This document shows, piece by piece, positions 1-9,299 of a stretch of DNA of 64,000 nt (the stretch's first letter is position 1; each line of letters begins with the position of its first letter). The notes under the pieces are model-generated. The model saw nothing but the letters and a program-made list of their open reading frames with translations, was not told the DNA's origin and did not search any database. Source of the DNA: a bacterium (GTDB lineage: Bacteria > Armatimonadota > Zipacnadia > Zipacnadales > UBA11051); contig JAJFUB010000013.1 in assembly GCA_021372615.1 (NCBI GenBank), positions 62,001-126,000 on the forward strand, in the 5' to 3' direction. The position numbers were made by a program, and so were the translations under genes.

Positions 1-623
1 ACCGGCGCTACGGGCTGTACTACGTGCTGAGCCTGCTGTTTGGAGCCCGCAAGCAGCTCTTCATCACATTCGGCCCGTGGGTGCTCATCAAGGTGTTCGG
101 GCAGAAGGTGCCGACCTTCGCCAAGCTGGGCATCGTCAATGCTGTGCTGACAATGTTCACCAATCCGGCCATTGGCACGCTGATAGACAAGTGGGGCGAG
201 CGCCGGACGCTGGTGCTTGAAGGCCTACTGCTTGTACTGGTGTGCGCGGGTTACGGTGTGGCTCACCTGGTGGGGCCATGGGGCCTGTACCTGGCCTTCG
301 CCTGCTTCGTCCTGGATCAGGTGATGTTCGGGTTCGGCAACGCCCGGACGACGTACCTGGCCAAGATCGCCGAGAGGCCCGAGGACGTGACCGCGAGCCT
401 TAGCCTGGGCATCAGTCTAGATCACGCGGTCTCGATGTCGCTGCCGACGCTCGGCGGGCTGGTGTGGGTCAGATACGGGCACATGTGGGTGTTTGTGGGC
501 GGAGCGGTGCTGTCGCTGGTCTACGCCCTGTGCGCAACGTTCGTCCGCGTGCCGAGCAAGGCGGCCGCTGCGAGCAGCGCGGGTGAGACGCGGGCGGATG
601 AACCGGCGGCGCCAGCATCTTGA
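1..623 (+). CDS. MFS transporter, C-terminal part (gene enters from left edge)
   Basis: C-terminal portion of a membrane transporter of the major facilitator superfamily. The reading frame is open from base 3 with no start visible, leaving about 206 residues. Several long hydrophobic segments alternate with short loops. The loop motif DKWGERRTLVLEG, near residue 62 of the visible part, fits the D-x-x-G-R-R inter-helix signature of MFS proteins. The tail is Ala-rich and hydrophilic, and probably cytoplasmic. The substrate cannot be told. Its TGA stop lies inside the -35 box of the next promoter, so the leuA leader starts directly behind it. Confident as an MFS protein, not as to function. Confidence 0.8.
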   Translation, partial: RRYGLYYVLSLLFGARKQLFITFGPWVLIKVFGQKVPTFAKLGIVNAVLTMFTNPAIGTLIDKWGERRTLVLEGLLLVLVCAGYGVAHLVGPWGLYLAFACFVLDQVMFGFGNARTTYLAKIAERPEDVTASLSLGISLDHAVSMSLPTLGGLVWVRYGHMWVFVGGAVLSLVYALCATFVRVPSKAAAASSAGETRADEPAAPAS

Positions 624-648
624 CACTGTGCCCGCCCGTTTCTATACT
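620..648 (+). promoter_or_regulatory. Sigma-70-type promoter of the leuA leader
   Basis: TTGACA (620-625), a 17-base spacer and TATACT (643-648): a near-consensus housekeeping promoter. Transcription would start near base 655, just ahead of the T-box leader, and the -35 overlaps the stop codon of the upstream transporter. Confidence 0.8.
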
Positions 649-689
649 GCCTACAAACCAGTGTCCAAAGACCACGAAAGGGAATAGTA

Positions 690-990
690 GGCGGAGAGCG
701 CGATAGGCGCATGAGTCATGCGTAGAGAGACCGTCCCGCGGGCCTTGAGCCCCAGGCTGGAAGACGGTTATCGCAGCACCGCTGAAGCTCGCCCTGGAGT
801 CGCGATCTGAACGGGCCGCAGGCCCTAGTAGGTGAGACGGTGGCTCCCGCCGTTATCGGGGAGAGGGCATCGCCGACATAGCGGCCGTGCCTGCCAGAGT
901 GGGCGGCCCTCCGGGCCGCCAAGAAGAGTGGTACCGCGCAGCGCGCACTCGCGCCTTGCGTCTCTTCACTGAGGCGCAGGGCGTTTTTGT
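690..990 (+). promoter_or_regulatory. T-box leader, leucine-type specifier, controlling leuA
   Basis: A tRNA-sensing T-box riboswitch in the long leader ahead of 2-isopropylmalate synthase. The T-box core GAGTGGTACCGCG lies at 926-938; its TGGT bulge (929-932) would pair with the ACCA end of an uncharged tRNA. Stem I carries an AGAGAG motif (724-729). The specifier region reads GAAGCTCGCC, placing CTC (Leu) at 788-790, followed by the usual CTGGAG. The antiterminator helix can form between GAGT (926-929) and ACTC (947-950) around a GCGC/GCGC stem. A terminator hairpin follows. Uncharged tRNA-Leu should permit read-through into leuA. The family and the Leu assignment agree with the downstream gene; exact pairing was worked out by eye. 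Confidence 0.85.
952..988 (+). terminator. T-box terminator hairpin
   Basis: Arms CGCCTTGCG (952-960) and CGCAGGGCG (975-983) pair with one G-U wobble and are followed by five T residues (984-988). This is an intrinsic terminator immediately behind the T-box antiterminator, as expected for transcriptional attenuation. Confidence 0.8.
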
Positions 991-1128
991 TTGGGTGTAT
1001 TGGGAGGTGATGGTCATGGTTCGTGTCCTCGCGGGCCGTGGTCTTGCAGGTGACGTGACCGCCTAGCGGCGCGATTGGTCGCGCCCCCGGGCGCCAGGCA
1101 TGGCGCCATTACACACAAGGAGCCAACC

Positions 1129-2676
1129 ATGTCACGCAAGATCACCATATTCGACACGACGCTGCGCGATGGCGAGCAGTCGCCGGGCGCCAGCATGAAC
1201 CTGAACGAGAAGGTGGCAATTGCCCACCAACTCGCCCTGCTGAACGTAGACGTCATCGAGGCGGGCTTCCCGTACTCCTCGCCGATGGACTTCAAGGCCG
1301 TTGAGACCATTGCCAACGAGGTCCAGGGCCCGACCATCTGCGGACTGTGCCGCACCAAGGAAGAGGACATTGAGGCGGCCTACAACGCCATCAAGGCCGC
1401 GCCGAAGCACCGCGTCCACATGTTCGTGGGCACCTCGCCGCTGCACCTGGAGAAGAAGCTGAAGAAGACCGCGGCGGAAGTGCTGGACATGGCCGTCCGC
1501 AGCGTCCGGTTCGCCAGGGAGCGCTGTGATGACGTGGAGTTCTCGGCCGAGGACGCGATGCGCACCGACCTGGTGTACCTGAAGGACGTCGTGACCGCGG
1601 TCATCGAGGCAGGCGCCACGACCGTCAACATCCCGGACACCGTCGGCTACAGCGTCCCGTGGGTGACGGAGGACACGATCCGCTACCTGTTCGAGAACGT
1701 GCCCAACATCAGTGACGCGGTCATCAGCGTCCACGAGCACAACGATCTGGGGCTGGCGGTGGCGAACTCACTGGCTGCCGTGCGGGTTGGCGCGGGGCAG
1801 GTCGAGTGCACCATCAATGGCATTGGCGAGCGCGCAGGCAACTGTTCGCTCGAAGAAGTCGTGATGGCGATCAAGACACGTTCCGACGTGATTGACGCCC
1901 ACACCGACATCCGCACCCAGCACATCGTGAAGACCTCGCGGCTGGTGTCCAACTACAGCAGCTTCGTGGTGCAGCCGAACAAGGCAATCGTCGGCGCGAA
2001 CGCCTTCCGCCACGAAGCCGGCATCCACCAGCACGGCGTGCTGATGGACCGGCAGACCTACGAGATCATGGAGCCCAAGGACGTGGGCTGGAGCGACAGC
2101 GTCCTGACCCTGGGCCCCCGGTCGGGCAAGCACGGCGTCCGACACCGCCTGGAGGACCTGGGCTACCAGATCTCCGACGAGGACATGGAGACGATCTACA
2201 AGCGCTTCATCGAGATCGCCGACCGCAAGAAGCAGGTCTACGATGAGGACCTGGAGATGATCATGCGCGAGGTCAACGCGCAGGTGCCACAGGTGTGGGT
2301 ATTGACCAGCCTGCAGACCACGTCGGGCGGCCACACCACGCCTACGGCAGTGGTCACCCTCAGCAAGGGCGAGCATGTGGCGCAGGATGTGGCGCTGGGC
2401 AATGGCCCCGTGGAGGCCGCCTACAAGGCCATAGACCGCATCACCGGCGTCTCGCTGACCCTCCAGGACTACGTGGTGCGGAGCATCACGCGCGGCGGCG
2501 ACGCCGTCGGCGAGGCGACCGTGCACGTGCGCACCGAGGAGGGCGAGGAAGCCGTGGGGCGCGCGGCAGACACGGACGTGGTACAGGCCAGCGCCGCCGC
2601 GTACCTCAACGCCATCAACCGCCTACTCGTCCGCGAGCAGTCCGAGGCCCGTCGCCAGGTGCGCGACGGCGTGTAG
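1129..2676 (+). CDS. leuA: 2-isopropylmalate synthase
   Basis: First committed step of leucine synthesis: condenses acetyl-CoA with 2-oxoisovalerate to 2-isopropylmalate in the cytoplasm. 515 residues, the usual length for the long LeuA form. The N-terminal TIM barrel opens with the HMGL-family signature [16 protein letters not shown] (residues 8-23). The metal-binding H-x-H is in [13 protein letters not shown] (His202, His204), and [12 protein letters not shown] follows near residue 227. The last roughly 130 residues fit the LeuA regulatory dimer domain. I chose the ATG behind AAGGAG rather than an earlier in-frame start. Relatives such as citramalate or homocitrate synthase share the fold, but the leucine T-box upstream favours LeuA. 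Confidence 0.93.
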   Translation: MSRKITIFDTTLRDGEQSPGASMNLNEKVAIAHQLALLNVDVIEAGFPYSSPMDFKAVETIANEVQGPTICGLCRTKEEDIEAAYNAIKAAPKHRVHMFVGTSPLHLEKKLKKTAAEVLDMAVRSVRFARERCDDVEFSAEDAMRTDLVYLKDVVTAVIEAGATTVNIPDTVGYSVPWVTEDTIRYLFENVPNISDAVISVHEHNDLGLAVANSLAAVRVGAGQVECTINGIGERAGNCSLEEVVMAIKTRSDVIDAHTDIRTQHIVKTSRLVSNYSSFVVQPNKAIVGANAFRHEAGIHQHGVLMDRQTYEIMEPKDVGWSDSVLTLGPRSGKHGVRHRLEDLGYQISDEDMETIYKRFIEIADRKKQVYDEDLEMIMREVNAQVPQVWVLTSLQTTSGGHTTPTAVVTLSKGEHVAQDVALGNGPVEAAYKAIDRITGVSLTLQDYVVRSITRGGDAVGEATVHVRTEEGEEAVGRAADTDVVQASAAAYLNAINRLLVREQSEARRQVRDGV

Positions 2677-2739
2677 CATGGCGCAGTGCGCAACTCCCGT
2701 CCGGCGCAGTTGGGCGGCGCGGGATCGACGAGGAGCCCT

Positions 2740-2812
2740 GACCGAGGCTTCCGGGCACGTGGGAGGAGGTGAGACGCCTCCCGTTGGGCCCGGGCCTCGG
2801 TCCGTCTTTGTC
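2740..2812 (+). terminator. Branched inverted repeat behind leuA, probable terminator
   Basis: GACCGAGGC (2740-2748) pairs perfectly with GCCTCGGTC (2794-2802), and an inner GGGAGG/CCTCCC pair (2761-2766, 2777-2782) sits inside. The following bases (CGTCTTTGT) are only weakly T-rich, so it may be a weak or factor-assisted terminator. Confidence 0.5.
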
Positions 2813-2838
2813 GGGTGCAGCCGTTCCCGCCCCTCGCA

Positions 2839-2867
2839 TTGACCGCGTGCCGGCAAACCGGTACAAT
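2839..2867 (+). promoter_or_regulatory. Promoter of the apgM operon
   Basis: TTGACC (2839-2844), 17-base spacer, TACAAT (2862-2867). A start point near 2874 gives a leader of about 48 bases to the apgM ATG. Strong match to a housekeeping promoter. Confidence 0.75.
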
Positions 2868-2921
2868 CGCCTTCGCTTAGCGCAGGTCCTGAGCACCCGA
2901 TGTCACCGAAGGAGCCCCCCT

Positions 2922-4184
2922 ATGTCAGACGCCGCCTCCAAGCCCAAGATCATCATCTTCCTGGGCGATGGCCTGGGCGACCGGCAGGTGCCTGCCCTGG
3001 GCGGCCGCACGCCCCTGGAAGCGCTCGACACTCCGCACCTGGATCACCTCGCCGCTGAGGGGCTGTGCGGGATGCTCGACCCCGTCTCGCCGGGCCGCCG
3101 GGTTGGCTCAGACACCGCTCACATGGCGATCCTGGGTTACGACCCGTTCAAGTACTACAAGGGACGTGGGCCCTTTGAGGCCAAGGGCGTCGGCCTGGAC
3201 GTGCTTCCCGGCGACGTGGCGTTCCGCTGCAACTTCGCGACCGTGGACGGGCGCAAGCTGGTGGACCGGCGTGCCGGTCGCATCAAGGACGGCACCGACC
3301 AGCTCGCGGCGGCCGTCAACGAGAAGGCCGGCCTCATTGACGGCGTGCAGTGCATCTTCAAGGAGTCGGTCGAGCACCGCGCGGCCCTGGTACTGCGCGG
3401 CGCCGGCCTGGACCATCGCGTGAGCGAAGTGGACCCCCACCACGAGGGCGTTGAGTACCCCGACTGCGCGCCGCTGCCCGAAGCAGCCAACGATCCGGCC
3501 GCGCAGAAGACGGCGCGGATCGTCAACGAGTGGGTGCGGCTGGCGCATGAGGCACTGGCAGCCCACCCAATCAACGCCGCGCGCGCGGCCGAGGGTCTGC
3601 CGCCGGCCAACGCCGCCTTGCCCCGGGGCGTAGGCACCGCCGTGGAGCTGCAGCCCTTTGCCGAACGGTACGGTCTCAGTGGCGCGATGATCGTGGAAGT
3701 GGATCTGGTCCGCGGTCTCGGGCAGTACCTGGCAATGGACGTAGTGGACGTGCCCGGCGCGACCGGTGGCAAGGACACCGACGAGATGGCCATCGCTGCC
3801 GCCGTCGTCGCGGCGCTGGACGATCACGACTTCGTGCTGGCGAACATCAAGGCTCCGGACCTGGGCGGCCACGACGGTGATGTCGGGCAGAAGATGGCGG
3901 GCATCGCGAAGGTCGAGAACGCCATCGGCTATCTGCTGGAGCGCCTGGACTTCACGCAGACTGTCATCATGGTGACCGGCGACCACTGCACGCCCGTCAC
4001 GTTCGGCGACCATACCGGAGACGCCATCCCAGCCGTGTTCTATGGCTGCGGCGTGCGCCCCGACGAGGTGCGGTCGTTCGGCGAGCGCCCGTGCATGCGC
4101 GGCGGACTGGGGCACTTCACGGGCGAAGACATCATGACGCTGCTTACGAACTTCACCGGCACGCAGGAGAAGTTCGGGGCCTGA
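2922..4184 (+). CDS. apgM: 2,3-bisphosphoglycerate-independent phosphoglycerate mutase, archaeal type
   Basis: Glycolytic and gluconeogenic enzyme interconverting 3- and 2-phosphoglycerate; a metal-dependent member of the alkaline phosphatase superfamily. 420 residues, typical of ApgM and shorter than GpmI. Visible motifs are the metal site FLGDGLGDR (13-21), the nucleophile region GSDTAHMAILGYDPFKYYKG (62-81) and the late metal-site stretch IKAPDLGGHDGD, with GDHCTP further on. The ATG sits behind AAGGAG and a clear promoter. It heads an operon with an exported protein, a TIM-barrel protein and a DUF4127 protein; no functional link to these is evident. Family assignment is secure. Confidence 0.9.
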   Translation: MSDAASKPKIIIFLGDGLGDRQVPALGGRTPLEALDTPHLDHLAAEGLCGMLDPVSPGRRVGSDTAHMAILGYDPFKYYKGRGPFEAKGVGLDVLPGDVAFRCNFATVDGRKLVDRRAGRIKDGTDQLAAAVNEKAGLIDGVQCIFKESVEHRAALVLRGAGLDHRVSEVDPHHEGVEYPDCAPLPEAANDPAAQKTARIVNEWVRLAHEALAAHPINAARAAEGLPPANAALPRGVGTAVELQPFAERYGLSGAMIVEVDLVRGLGQYLAMDVVDVPGATGGKDTDEMAIAAAVVAALDDHDFVLANIKAPDLGGHDGDVGQKMAGIAKVENAIGYLLERLDFTQTVIMVTGDHCTPVTFGDHTGDAIPAVFYGCGVRPDEVRSFGERPCMRGGLGHFTGEDIMTLLTNFTGTQEKFGA

Positions 4185-4259
4185 GTGAGGATGCAGGCAG
4201 GACTGAGGCACACACCCGACGAGGCTGGGCCCGTGAGGCGGAAGGAGTGGGAGGCGGCG

Positions 4260-5558
4260 ATGGCGAGGCGACCTGACGCCCGTCAGAGCGCTCTGCTGTG
4301 CGCTCTGTTGCTGCTTGCGCATCCTCTCCTGTGTTCGGCTGCGCCGATCGAGTCGTTGCGCCTGCGGATCACCAACGCGGTCGGTGGGGCGGTCGAGGTC
4401 AGTGCGGACCGGGGCGTGACCTGGGAGCGGCTGGGCAGTGTGACCGTGCCGGCCGACCGCGTCAATCCGGCCAGCTACACTGCCGCCGGCTGGGCGCGGG
4501 ACAGCCACGTGGCCGCGACGGCGGTCAACGCGATCCACATCAAGGTCGCCGCCAACCCGCAGACCGGGCGGCCCATGACGCTCTCGATCACGCCGGGCGG
4601 CGAGATGATCGGGGCGGCGACCCGGCAGCGCTCGTCGGCCATTGTGACTGACCTCCCCGGCGGCAGCGGCATCTTCGGCGGCGGCCTGGGGCCGTACGTG
4701 AACTCGCCGGTGTATGTCGCTGTCAGAAGGGGACGTGTACCCCCCCCAGATACGTCAGGCGCGGTACAGGCCCCGGCCCCGCAGACCCTTCCCCCGGACT
4801 ACCAGCCTCACGACGGCGATGTTCTCCTGATCGTCCGCAATGAGCCCGCGCGCCTGCCGCTGTATGCCGTGTTCGAGAACCGGGCGGGGGGGACGATCAC
4901 GCTCGACTACGGCGCCGGACCGGTAGCGGCGGGGATGGTGGACCGGCCGGTCACCGGCATCGGGCGCTTCGAGGGCGGGCTGTACTCCTGGCCCGGCCGT
5001 ATCCGCGCTAACCACCCCGGCGTCATTGACGTCTCGACCGCCCCCCATGGCATGATCGGCGGGTTCCAGATCATCCCTCGGCAGCACGCCCGTAGCCCGG
5101 AGATGGCCTACGTCGCGAGCGGGCATCAGTGGATGGTCATCGGGCCGGCGGACAGTGGCCAGGGAGCACCAACGCCTGCCCTTGAAGACTTCGCCGGGCA
5201 ACCGCCGTTCTTCTCCGAGACGATCCTGCCCAGCTACCGGCCGGACGACATCCTGGGTCGCTACGCCGACTGGGTACAGCGCGTGTGGGCGCGGGCAATG
5301 GTGCAAGTGCGCTACGGCGACGGGCCGTGGGAGCTGATGCCGCGCATCGCCTTCTCGGACCGCGTTGTGGAGAGCAACGCCGAACGGGCCGACCGCGGGC
5401 GGCACGGGCTGTGGCTGATACCGGGGCGACCGCGCGGCGGGCGGGCGATGGAGCAACAGACGCGGGAGTTGGCCGACCACGCCCTCGATGGCGTCACGCA
5501 CCTGCGGATCGTGTTCCCGCTGACAACCTTCCCCCCGCCGCAGGAGGACAAGCACTGA
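4260..5558 (+). CDS. Exported protein of unknown function
   Basis: 432 residues starting with a signal peptide: basic MARRPDARQ, hydrophobic ALLCALLLLA, then a cleavage region ending CSA-AP. The ATG is preceded by AAGGAG. The remainder is rich in beta-forming, Gly and Pro residues (ITNAVGGAVEVSADRGVTWE near the mature start), suggesting an extracytoplasmic beta-sandwich or lectin-like domain, but I recognise no family. It lies 75 bases behind apgM, and its TGA overlaps the ATG of the next gene, implying translational coupling with the TIM-barrel and DUF4127 genes. No function is proposed. Confidence 0.75.
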   Translation: MARRPDARQSALLCALLLLAHPLLCSAAPIESLRLRITNAVGGAVEVSADRGVTWERLGSVTVPADRVNPASYTAAGWARDSHVAATAVNAIHIKVAANPQTGRPMTLSITPGGEMIGAATRQRSSAIVTDLPGGSGIFGGGLGPYVNSPVYVAVRRGRVPPPDTSGAVQAPAPQTLPPDYQPHDGDVLLIVRNEPARLPLYAVFENRAGGTITLDYGAGPVAAGMVDRPVTGIGRFEGGLYSWPGRIRANHPGVIDVSTAPHGMIGGFQIIPRQHARSPEMAYVASGHQWMVIGPADSGQGAPTPALEDFAGQPPFFSETILPSYRPDDILGRYADWVQRVWARAMVQVRYGDGPWELMPRIAFSDRVVESNAERADRGRHGLWLIPGRPRGGRAMEQQTRELADHALDGVTHLRIVFPLTTFPPPQEDKH

Positions 5559-6292
5559 TGGGCGACTGCCGCACACTGGAGTTGCTGCAACGCGCCGGAC
5601 CTCCGGCCCTGCTCGTGAGCCTGCCGGCAAACGACCCCGAACTGGCCCGGGCCGCCCGCGACGGCGGGGCCGAGGGCCTCAAGGTGCACATCAACATCAC
5701 GCATGCGGCGGCGGGTGTGAAGTTCGGCTCTCTGGACGAAGAGGCGACGGCGCTGGCGGAGATCGTGGCACTGGGGCTGCCGGTGGGGATCGTGCCCGGA
5801 GACTTCGACACGATGGCCTCGTCCGACGATGTGCGCCGCCTGGAGGAACTGGGGTTGGACTTCCTGGACGTCTACCTCGGAGCGATGCCGGTATGGATGC
5901 TGCGCCAGGAGAACCTGCCGGTCATGGCGGCCCTGGGGGCGGAAGATGTGCGGCGGCCGGGGCGGATCGAGGCTCTGGCGACGCTGCCGGGGGTGCAGAT
6001 GGTGGAGGCCTCGATCATCGAGCACTCCGGCTACGGCAAGCCCTTGTCAGTCAGCGACCTGTGCGATTATACTGATGTGGCCCGCGCCTGTGGGGGACGG
6101 CCGGTGGTCGTGCCAACGCAACGGCGCATCATGCCCGAGGACATTCCGGCGCTCACGGCGACGGGCATCCGCGGGCTGCTGATCGGCGCGATCGTCACCG
6201 GCGCAGGAGCGCAGACCCTGGAGGCGGCAACGCGCCGGTACCGGGGGGCCCTGGCTGAAGGTTCAGACTGCGGCGCGGTCCGCACGAGGTGA
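5558..6292 (+). CDS. Putative TIM-barrel protein
   Basis: 244 residues with no signal peptide, so probably cytoplasmic. Alternating short hydrophobic strands and helices fit a (beta/alpha)8 barrel: PALLVSLPAND, AEGLKVHINI, LPVGIVPGD, FLDVYLGAMP, VQMVEASIIE, RPVVVPTQRR. The late stretch GIRGLLIGAIVTGAG resembles the Gly-rich phosphate-binding end of NanE-, ThiG- or HisF-like barrels. The substrate is unknown. The ATG overlaps the previous stop (TGATG), and its own TGA overlaps the GTG of the DUF4127 gene, so all three are coupled. A sugar-phosphate or cofactor role would fit the fold but is inference. Confidence 0.7.
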   Translation: MGDCRTLELLQRAGPPALLVSLPANDPELARAARDGGAEGLKVHINITHAAAGVKFGSLDEEATALAEIVALGLPVGIVPGDFDTMASSDDVRRLEELGLDFLDVYLGAMPVWMLRQENLPVMAALGAEDVRRPGRIEALATLPGVQMVEASIIEHSGYGKPLSVSDLCDYTDVARACGGRPVVVPTQRRIMPEDIPALTATGIRGLLIGAIVTGAGAQTLEAATRRYRGALAEGSDCGAVRTR

Positions 6293-7971
6293 GAGCGTTG
6301 ACACTCCGACACCGTCCGCACAAGGTGATCGTTGTCCCCCTGGATGACCGCCCGTATTCGGTCAAGCAGGTGCGTATGCTCGCCGAGATGGTGGACTACG
6401 AGCTGAGCATGCCCCCGCTGGAACTGCTCGGGCGCTTCACGACACCCGGTCAGCCTGAGGAGATCGCCGAGTGGCTACTGGCCGAAGCACAAGGCGGGGC
6501 GGACGCCGCGATCCTGTCACTGGACATGCTTGCCTACGGCGGCCTGGTCGCCTCGCGCACCCCGCTGGTGCGGACGCAGTTGGCCCTCGAGCGGCTCGAT
6601 GTCGTCTCGACGTTGCGGCAGCGCGCTCCGGACATGCAGGTGCTCGCGAGCAACGTCATCATGCGCCTGTCCATCACCGCCGCAACAGACACCTCGGCCT
6701 TGTACTGGCAACTGCTGCGGCGCTACTCTGAGCTGGTCGGGCTGGTGGATGAGTTCGGGCGGGAGAGCCACCAGCGCGAACTGGAGCAGGTGCGCCGCCG
6801 GATCCCCCAGGAGTTGCTGGGACAGTACCTCGCCTGCCGCGAGCGCAACCACCTGGTGAACCTCAGAGCGATAGATCTCGTGGCCGAGGGGGCGCTGGGC
6901 TTCCTGGCTCTGACGCAGGAGGATGCCGCGCCACACGGGCTACACCGTAGCGAACATGCCGCACTGCAGCAGCGAATGGCGGAGCGGCACGTGCAGGACA
7001 AGACCCTCATCTATCCCGGCGCCGACGAGACCGGCGCCACCCTTTTTGCCCGCTTCGTGCACTCACACATGCAGAAGGTCCCGCGTGTGTATGTGTTGCC
7101 CTCCAATGGCACACATATGAAGAACATCGCGACCTTCGAGGATCGTCCCTTTGCCGAGACCTTGGCTGCGAACATCAAGGTCATCGGCGGCGAGCCGGCG
7201 AGCACGCCGGAGAAGGCCGACCTCGTACTGGCCGTCAACGCGCCGCTGCGGCGGCCCCGCGACTACTACGCCGCGGAGACCCAGCGGCCCGCGCGGCAGG
7301 GCAAGTGCCGGCAGTTCGCCCAGCGAATTGCTGGCCTCAACCATCCCGGCCTGGCCATCTGCGACGTCGCCTTCGCCAACGGCGCCGAGGACGATTTCGT
7401 CACCGCGCTGCTGGCTGCGGGGGTAGAGCCGCTGAAGCTACTGAGCTTCGGCGGCTGGAACACTGCCGGCAACTCCGTGGGCTCGGCCCTGGCGCAGGGC
7501 ACGCTGCGCCTGATCGCCTTGCAGGACAAGGGCGCTTTCGATCTCGCCAACGTCGTGGTCAGCCTCTCGCCGATGCGCTACTTGCGGTTGCTCAACTCAC
7601 TGATCGCCAGCGAGCGCGCACACGTCGAGTTGCTGTTCACACACCTGGTGGACGACTGGCTGTACATGTCGCAGGTGCGGCCGCGCGTGACCAAGACCGT
7701 CATGAACCTGCTCGCCGCGTCAGTATTCGACCTGGCCAACAGCTACCCACAGGCCGAGGCGATTGTGCGCGAGGAACTGACGCACGGTGCGGCCGATCTG
7801 TGGATCGAGCACTTCCTGGGCCGGCAATCGGTCTCCATCGGCTCGGGTGACACGCGCAGCGGCCTCGTGCTCGCCGACCTGGAGGAGACCCGCGTCCGCC
7901 TACCGTGGCGACGGCTGTTCGAGGTGGACATAGATCTCGAGTTCGGGGTGCAGATGGTTGCCGAGCAGTAG
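6289..7971 (+). CDS. DUF4127 family protein
   Basis: 560 residues. The N-terminus VIVVPLDDRPYSVKQVRML matches the opening of DUF4127 proteins (family form: VPLDERP). Other conserved-looking blocks are SLDMLAYGGLVASR, ASNVIMRLSIT, LIYPGADETGATLFAR and FGGWNTAGNSVGSALAQG. The family is of unknown function; the acidic and His-poor conserved blocks suggest an enzyme, and no signal peptide is seen. GTG is used as start, overlapping the TIM-barrel gene stop; a TTG lies three codons on. Last gene of the apgM operon. Family assignment is good, biochemical role unknown. Confidence 0.85.
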   Translation: MRALTLRHRPHKVIVVPLDDRPYSVKQVRMLAEMVDYELSMPPLELLGRFTTPGQPEEIAEWLLAEAQGGADAAILSLDMLAYGGLVASRTPLVRTQLALERLDVVSTLRQRAPDMQVLASNVIMRLSITAATDTSALYWQLLRRYSELVGLVDEFGRESHQRELEQVRRRIPQELLGQYLACRERNHLVNLRAIDLVAEGALGFLALTQEDAAPHGLHRSEHAALQQRMAERHVQDKTLIYPGADETGATLFARFVHSHMQKVPRVYVLPSNGTHMKNIATFEDRPFAETLAANIKVIGGEPASTPEKADLVLAVNAPLRRPRDYYAAETQRPARQGKCRQFAQRIAGLNHPGLAICDVAFANGAEDDFVTALLAAGVEPLKLLSFGGWNTAGNSVGSALAQGTLRLIALQDKGAFDLANVVVSLSPMRYLRLLNSLIASERAHVELLFTHLVDDWLYMSQVRPRVTKTVMNLLAASVFDLANSYPQAEAIVREELTHGAADLWIEHFLGRQSVSIGSGDTRSGLVLADLEETRVRLPWRRLFEVDIDLEFGVQMVAEQ

Positions 7972-8106
7972 ACGCGACGCCCGCGCGTGTTCCTAACGGG
8001 TGACGGGTATCGGGGCGAGGATGAGGCGGCCTGCGGGCGGCTCCGTCGCTGCCGAGCCCGGCCCTCACGTCGGGCCGCCGGAGACACCCCTGCCACACAC
8101 GCGGAC

Positions 8107-8135
8107 TTGCCTCCGACCGCTTCTGCGGGTAGACT
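8107..8135 (+). promoter_or_regulatory. Promoter ahead of the exported protein gene
   Basis: TTGCCT (8107-8112), 17-base spacer, TAGACT (8130-8135), about 55 bases ahead of the chosen ATG. A moderate match, lying behind the end of the DUF4127 operon. Confidence 0.5.
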
Positions 8136-8190
8136 ACCATCGCGTGTGGCGCAGACTTGGGCGAGGTCTCGACCGCAAGGAGGTGCGAAG

Positions 8191-9258
8191 ATGTTCGCGC
8201 GTGCCTGTATACTGGCCGTCATCCTCAGTCTGTCTGTAGGGCTGGCCGCAGCTCAGACTGTCGAGGCCTCCGCCGTCGCCCAGTCGCTGCTACGGGACAT
8301 CGCCAGTGCCCGCAGCGTGCTGCAGTCGAACCAGTCACCGTGGCAGGACACAGCCGCGCGCCCACAGCCTCAGCCCCTGGCGGTGCTGGCCCAGGAGCTG
8401 CCGGGCAACTCCATCTGGTTAGCCTTCAAGCCGGTGGACGAGCGTGTGCGGGCTGCCTACTGGCTGCAGCGGCAGAGCTATCTGGAGAAGGACGCGGCGG
8501 TGCGTCAGCGCCGCGAAGCACGCGAGCTGCTCCCTGCCCTATCCGCCGCGATCCGCGCCGAGCGCGATCGCTACAACCCCACCGTCATCAATCTGGCCGT
8601 GCGCCAGGTCGCGCAGGTGGACAACGCCCTCGTCCACCTGGAGTACCACGCCGCCCTGTGCGTGCTATGGAGCATGGCTGACCTGCTCGGGCTGTGGGAT
8701 CGGCAGGCGGCGCTGGAAGTCGCGCAGGATCACCTCAGCGATCTGCGGCACGATGGCGCCGGGAAGAGCGAACTCCGTGCCAGCATCGCGCGGGGGATGG
8801 ACCGCACGCTCGAGATCATCGCGCAGATGATCGAGACGGCCATCGCGTGGCGGCCCGTCGGCGAGAGCCAGAAAGCGCCGAGCATCGGGCCGAGCGATAT
8901 CGGCCCGGCCGGCAGCCCCCGCTCCGACGCAGAGCGCCACTTCGCCGACCATGCCGTGCTGGGGCACGCTTTCGACCCCTGGCGCCATGACAGTGTCGTG
9001 ACCAGCGGAGCGACGCCCCTGGTCTACGACGAGGTCAACGCCCGACTCGCGCTGTCCCGGCCGCCCAAGGAGACGAAGTGTCTGGCTGCGTGCCCCCGGT
9101 ACCGTGACTGGCAGGACAAGCTGGAGGACCACCGTCACGGGTGGTCTCCCTACATGAACTCAGCCGCCCGACAGAAACCGTGCTGTGACTGGCGCGCCCT
9201 GCAGCCGTGGGCCGCATGGCCCGCTGCCAAGGGTGCAGACAACGCCGGCGGCCTGTAA
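8191..9258 (+). CDS. Exported helical protein of unknown function
   Basis: 355 residues with a clear signal peptide (MFARACILAVILSLSVGLAAA, cleavage near Ala-Gln). The mature part is largely helical, with repeated Arg/Ala/Leu/Glu stretches and no recognised domain. The C-terminal third has Cys pairs (KCLAACPRY and PCCDW), which could form disulfides outside the cytoplasm. A much earlier in-frame ATG exists, but AGGAGG just ahead of this ATG and the signal peptide decide the start. It probably has its own promoter. The next gene, ferritin-like, follows after 41 bases and may be co-transcribed. Function unknown. Confidence 0.75.
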   Translation: MFARACILAVILSLSVGLAAAQTVEASAVAQSLLRDIASARSVLQSNQSPWQDTAARPQPQPLAVLAQELPGNSIWLAFKPVDERVRAAYWLQRQSYLEKDAAVRQRREARELLPALSAAIRAERDRYNPTVINLAVRQVAQVDNALVHLEYHAALCVLWSMADLLGLWDRQAALEVAQDHLSDLRHDGAGKSELRASIARGMDRTLEIIAQMIETAIAWRPVGESQKAPSIGPSDIGPAGSPRSDAERHFADHAVLGHAFDPWRHDSVVTSGATPLVYDEVNARLALSRPPKETKCLAACPRYRDWQDKLEDHRHGWSPYMNSAARQKPCCDWRALQPWAAWPAAKGADNAGGL

Positions 9259-9299
9259 CCGCGCAGCGCCGCATTGCACGAAGCAGCAGGAGTATCCGC

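Noticed and set aside
716-922. Open frames within the T-box leader
   Set aside because: They fall inside the structured leader RNA and have no ribosome sites or motifs.
3108-4538. 476-residue open frame opposite apgM
   Set aside because: Shadow of apgM and the next gene on the other strand; no motif, no ribosome site, composition typical of antisense frames in GC-rich DNA.
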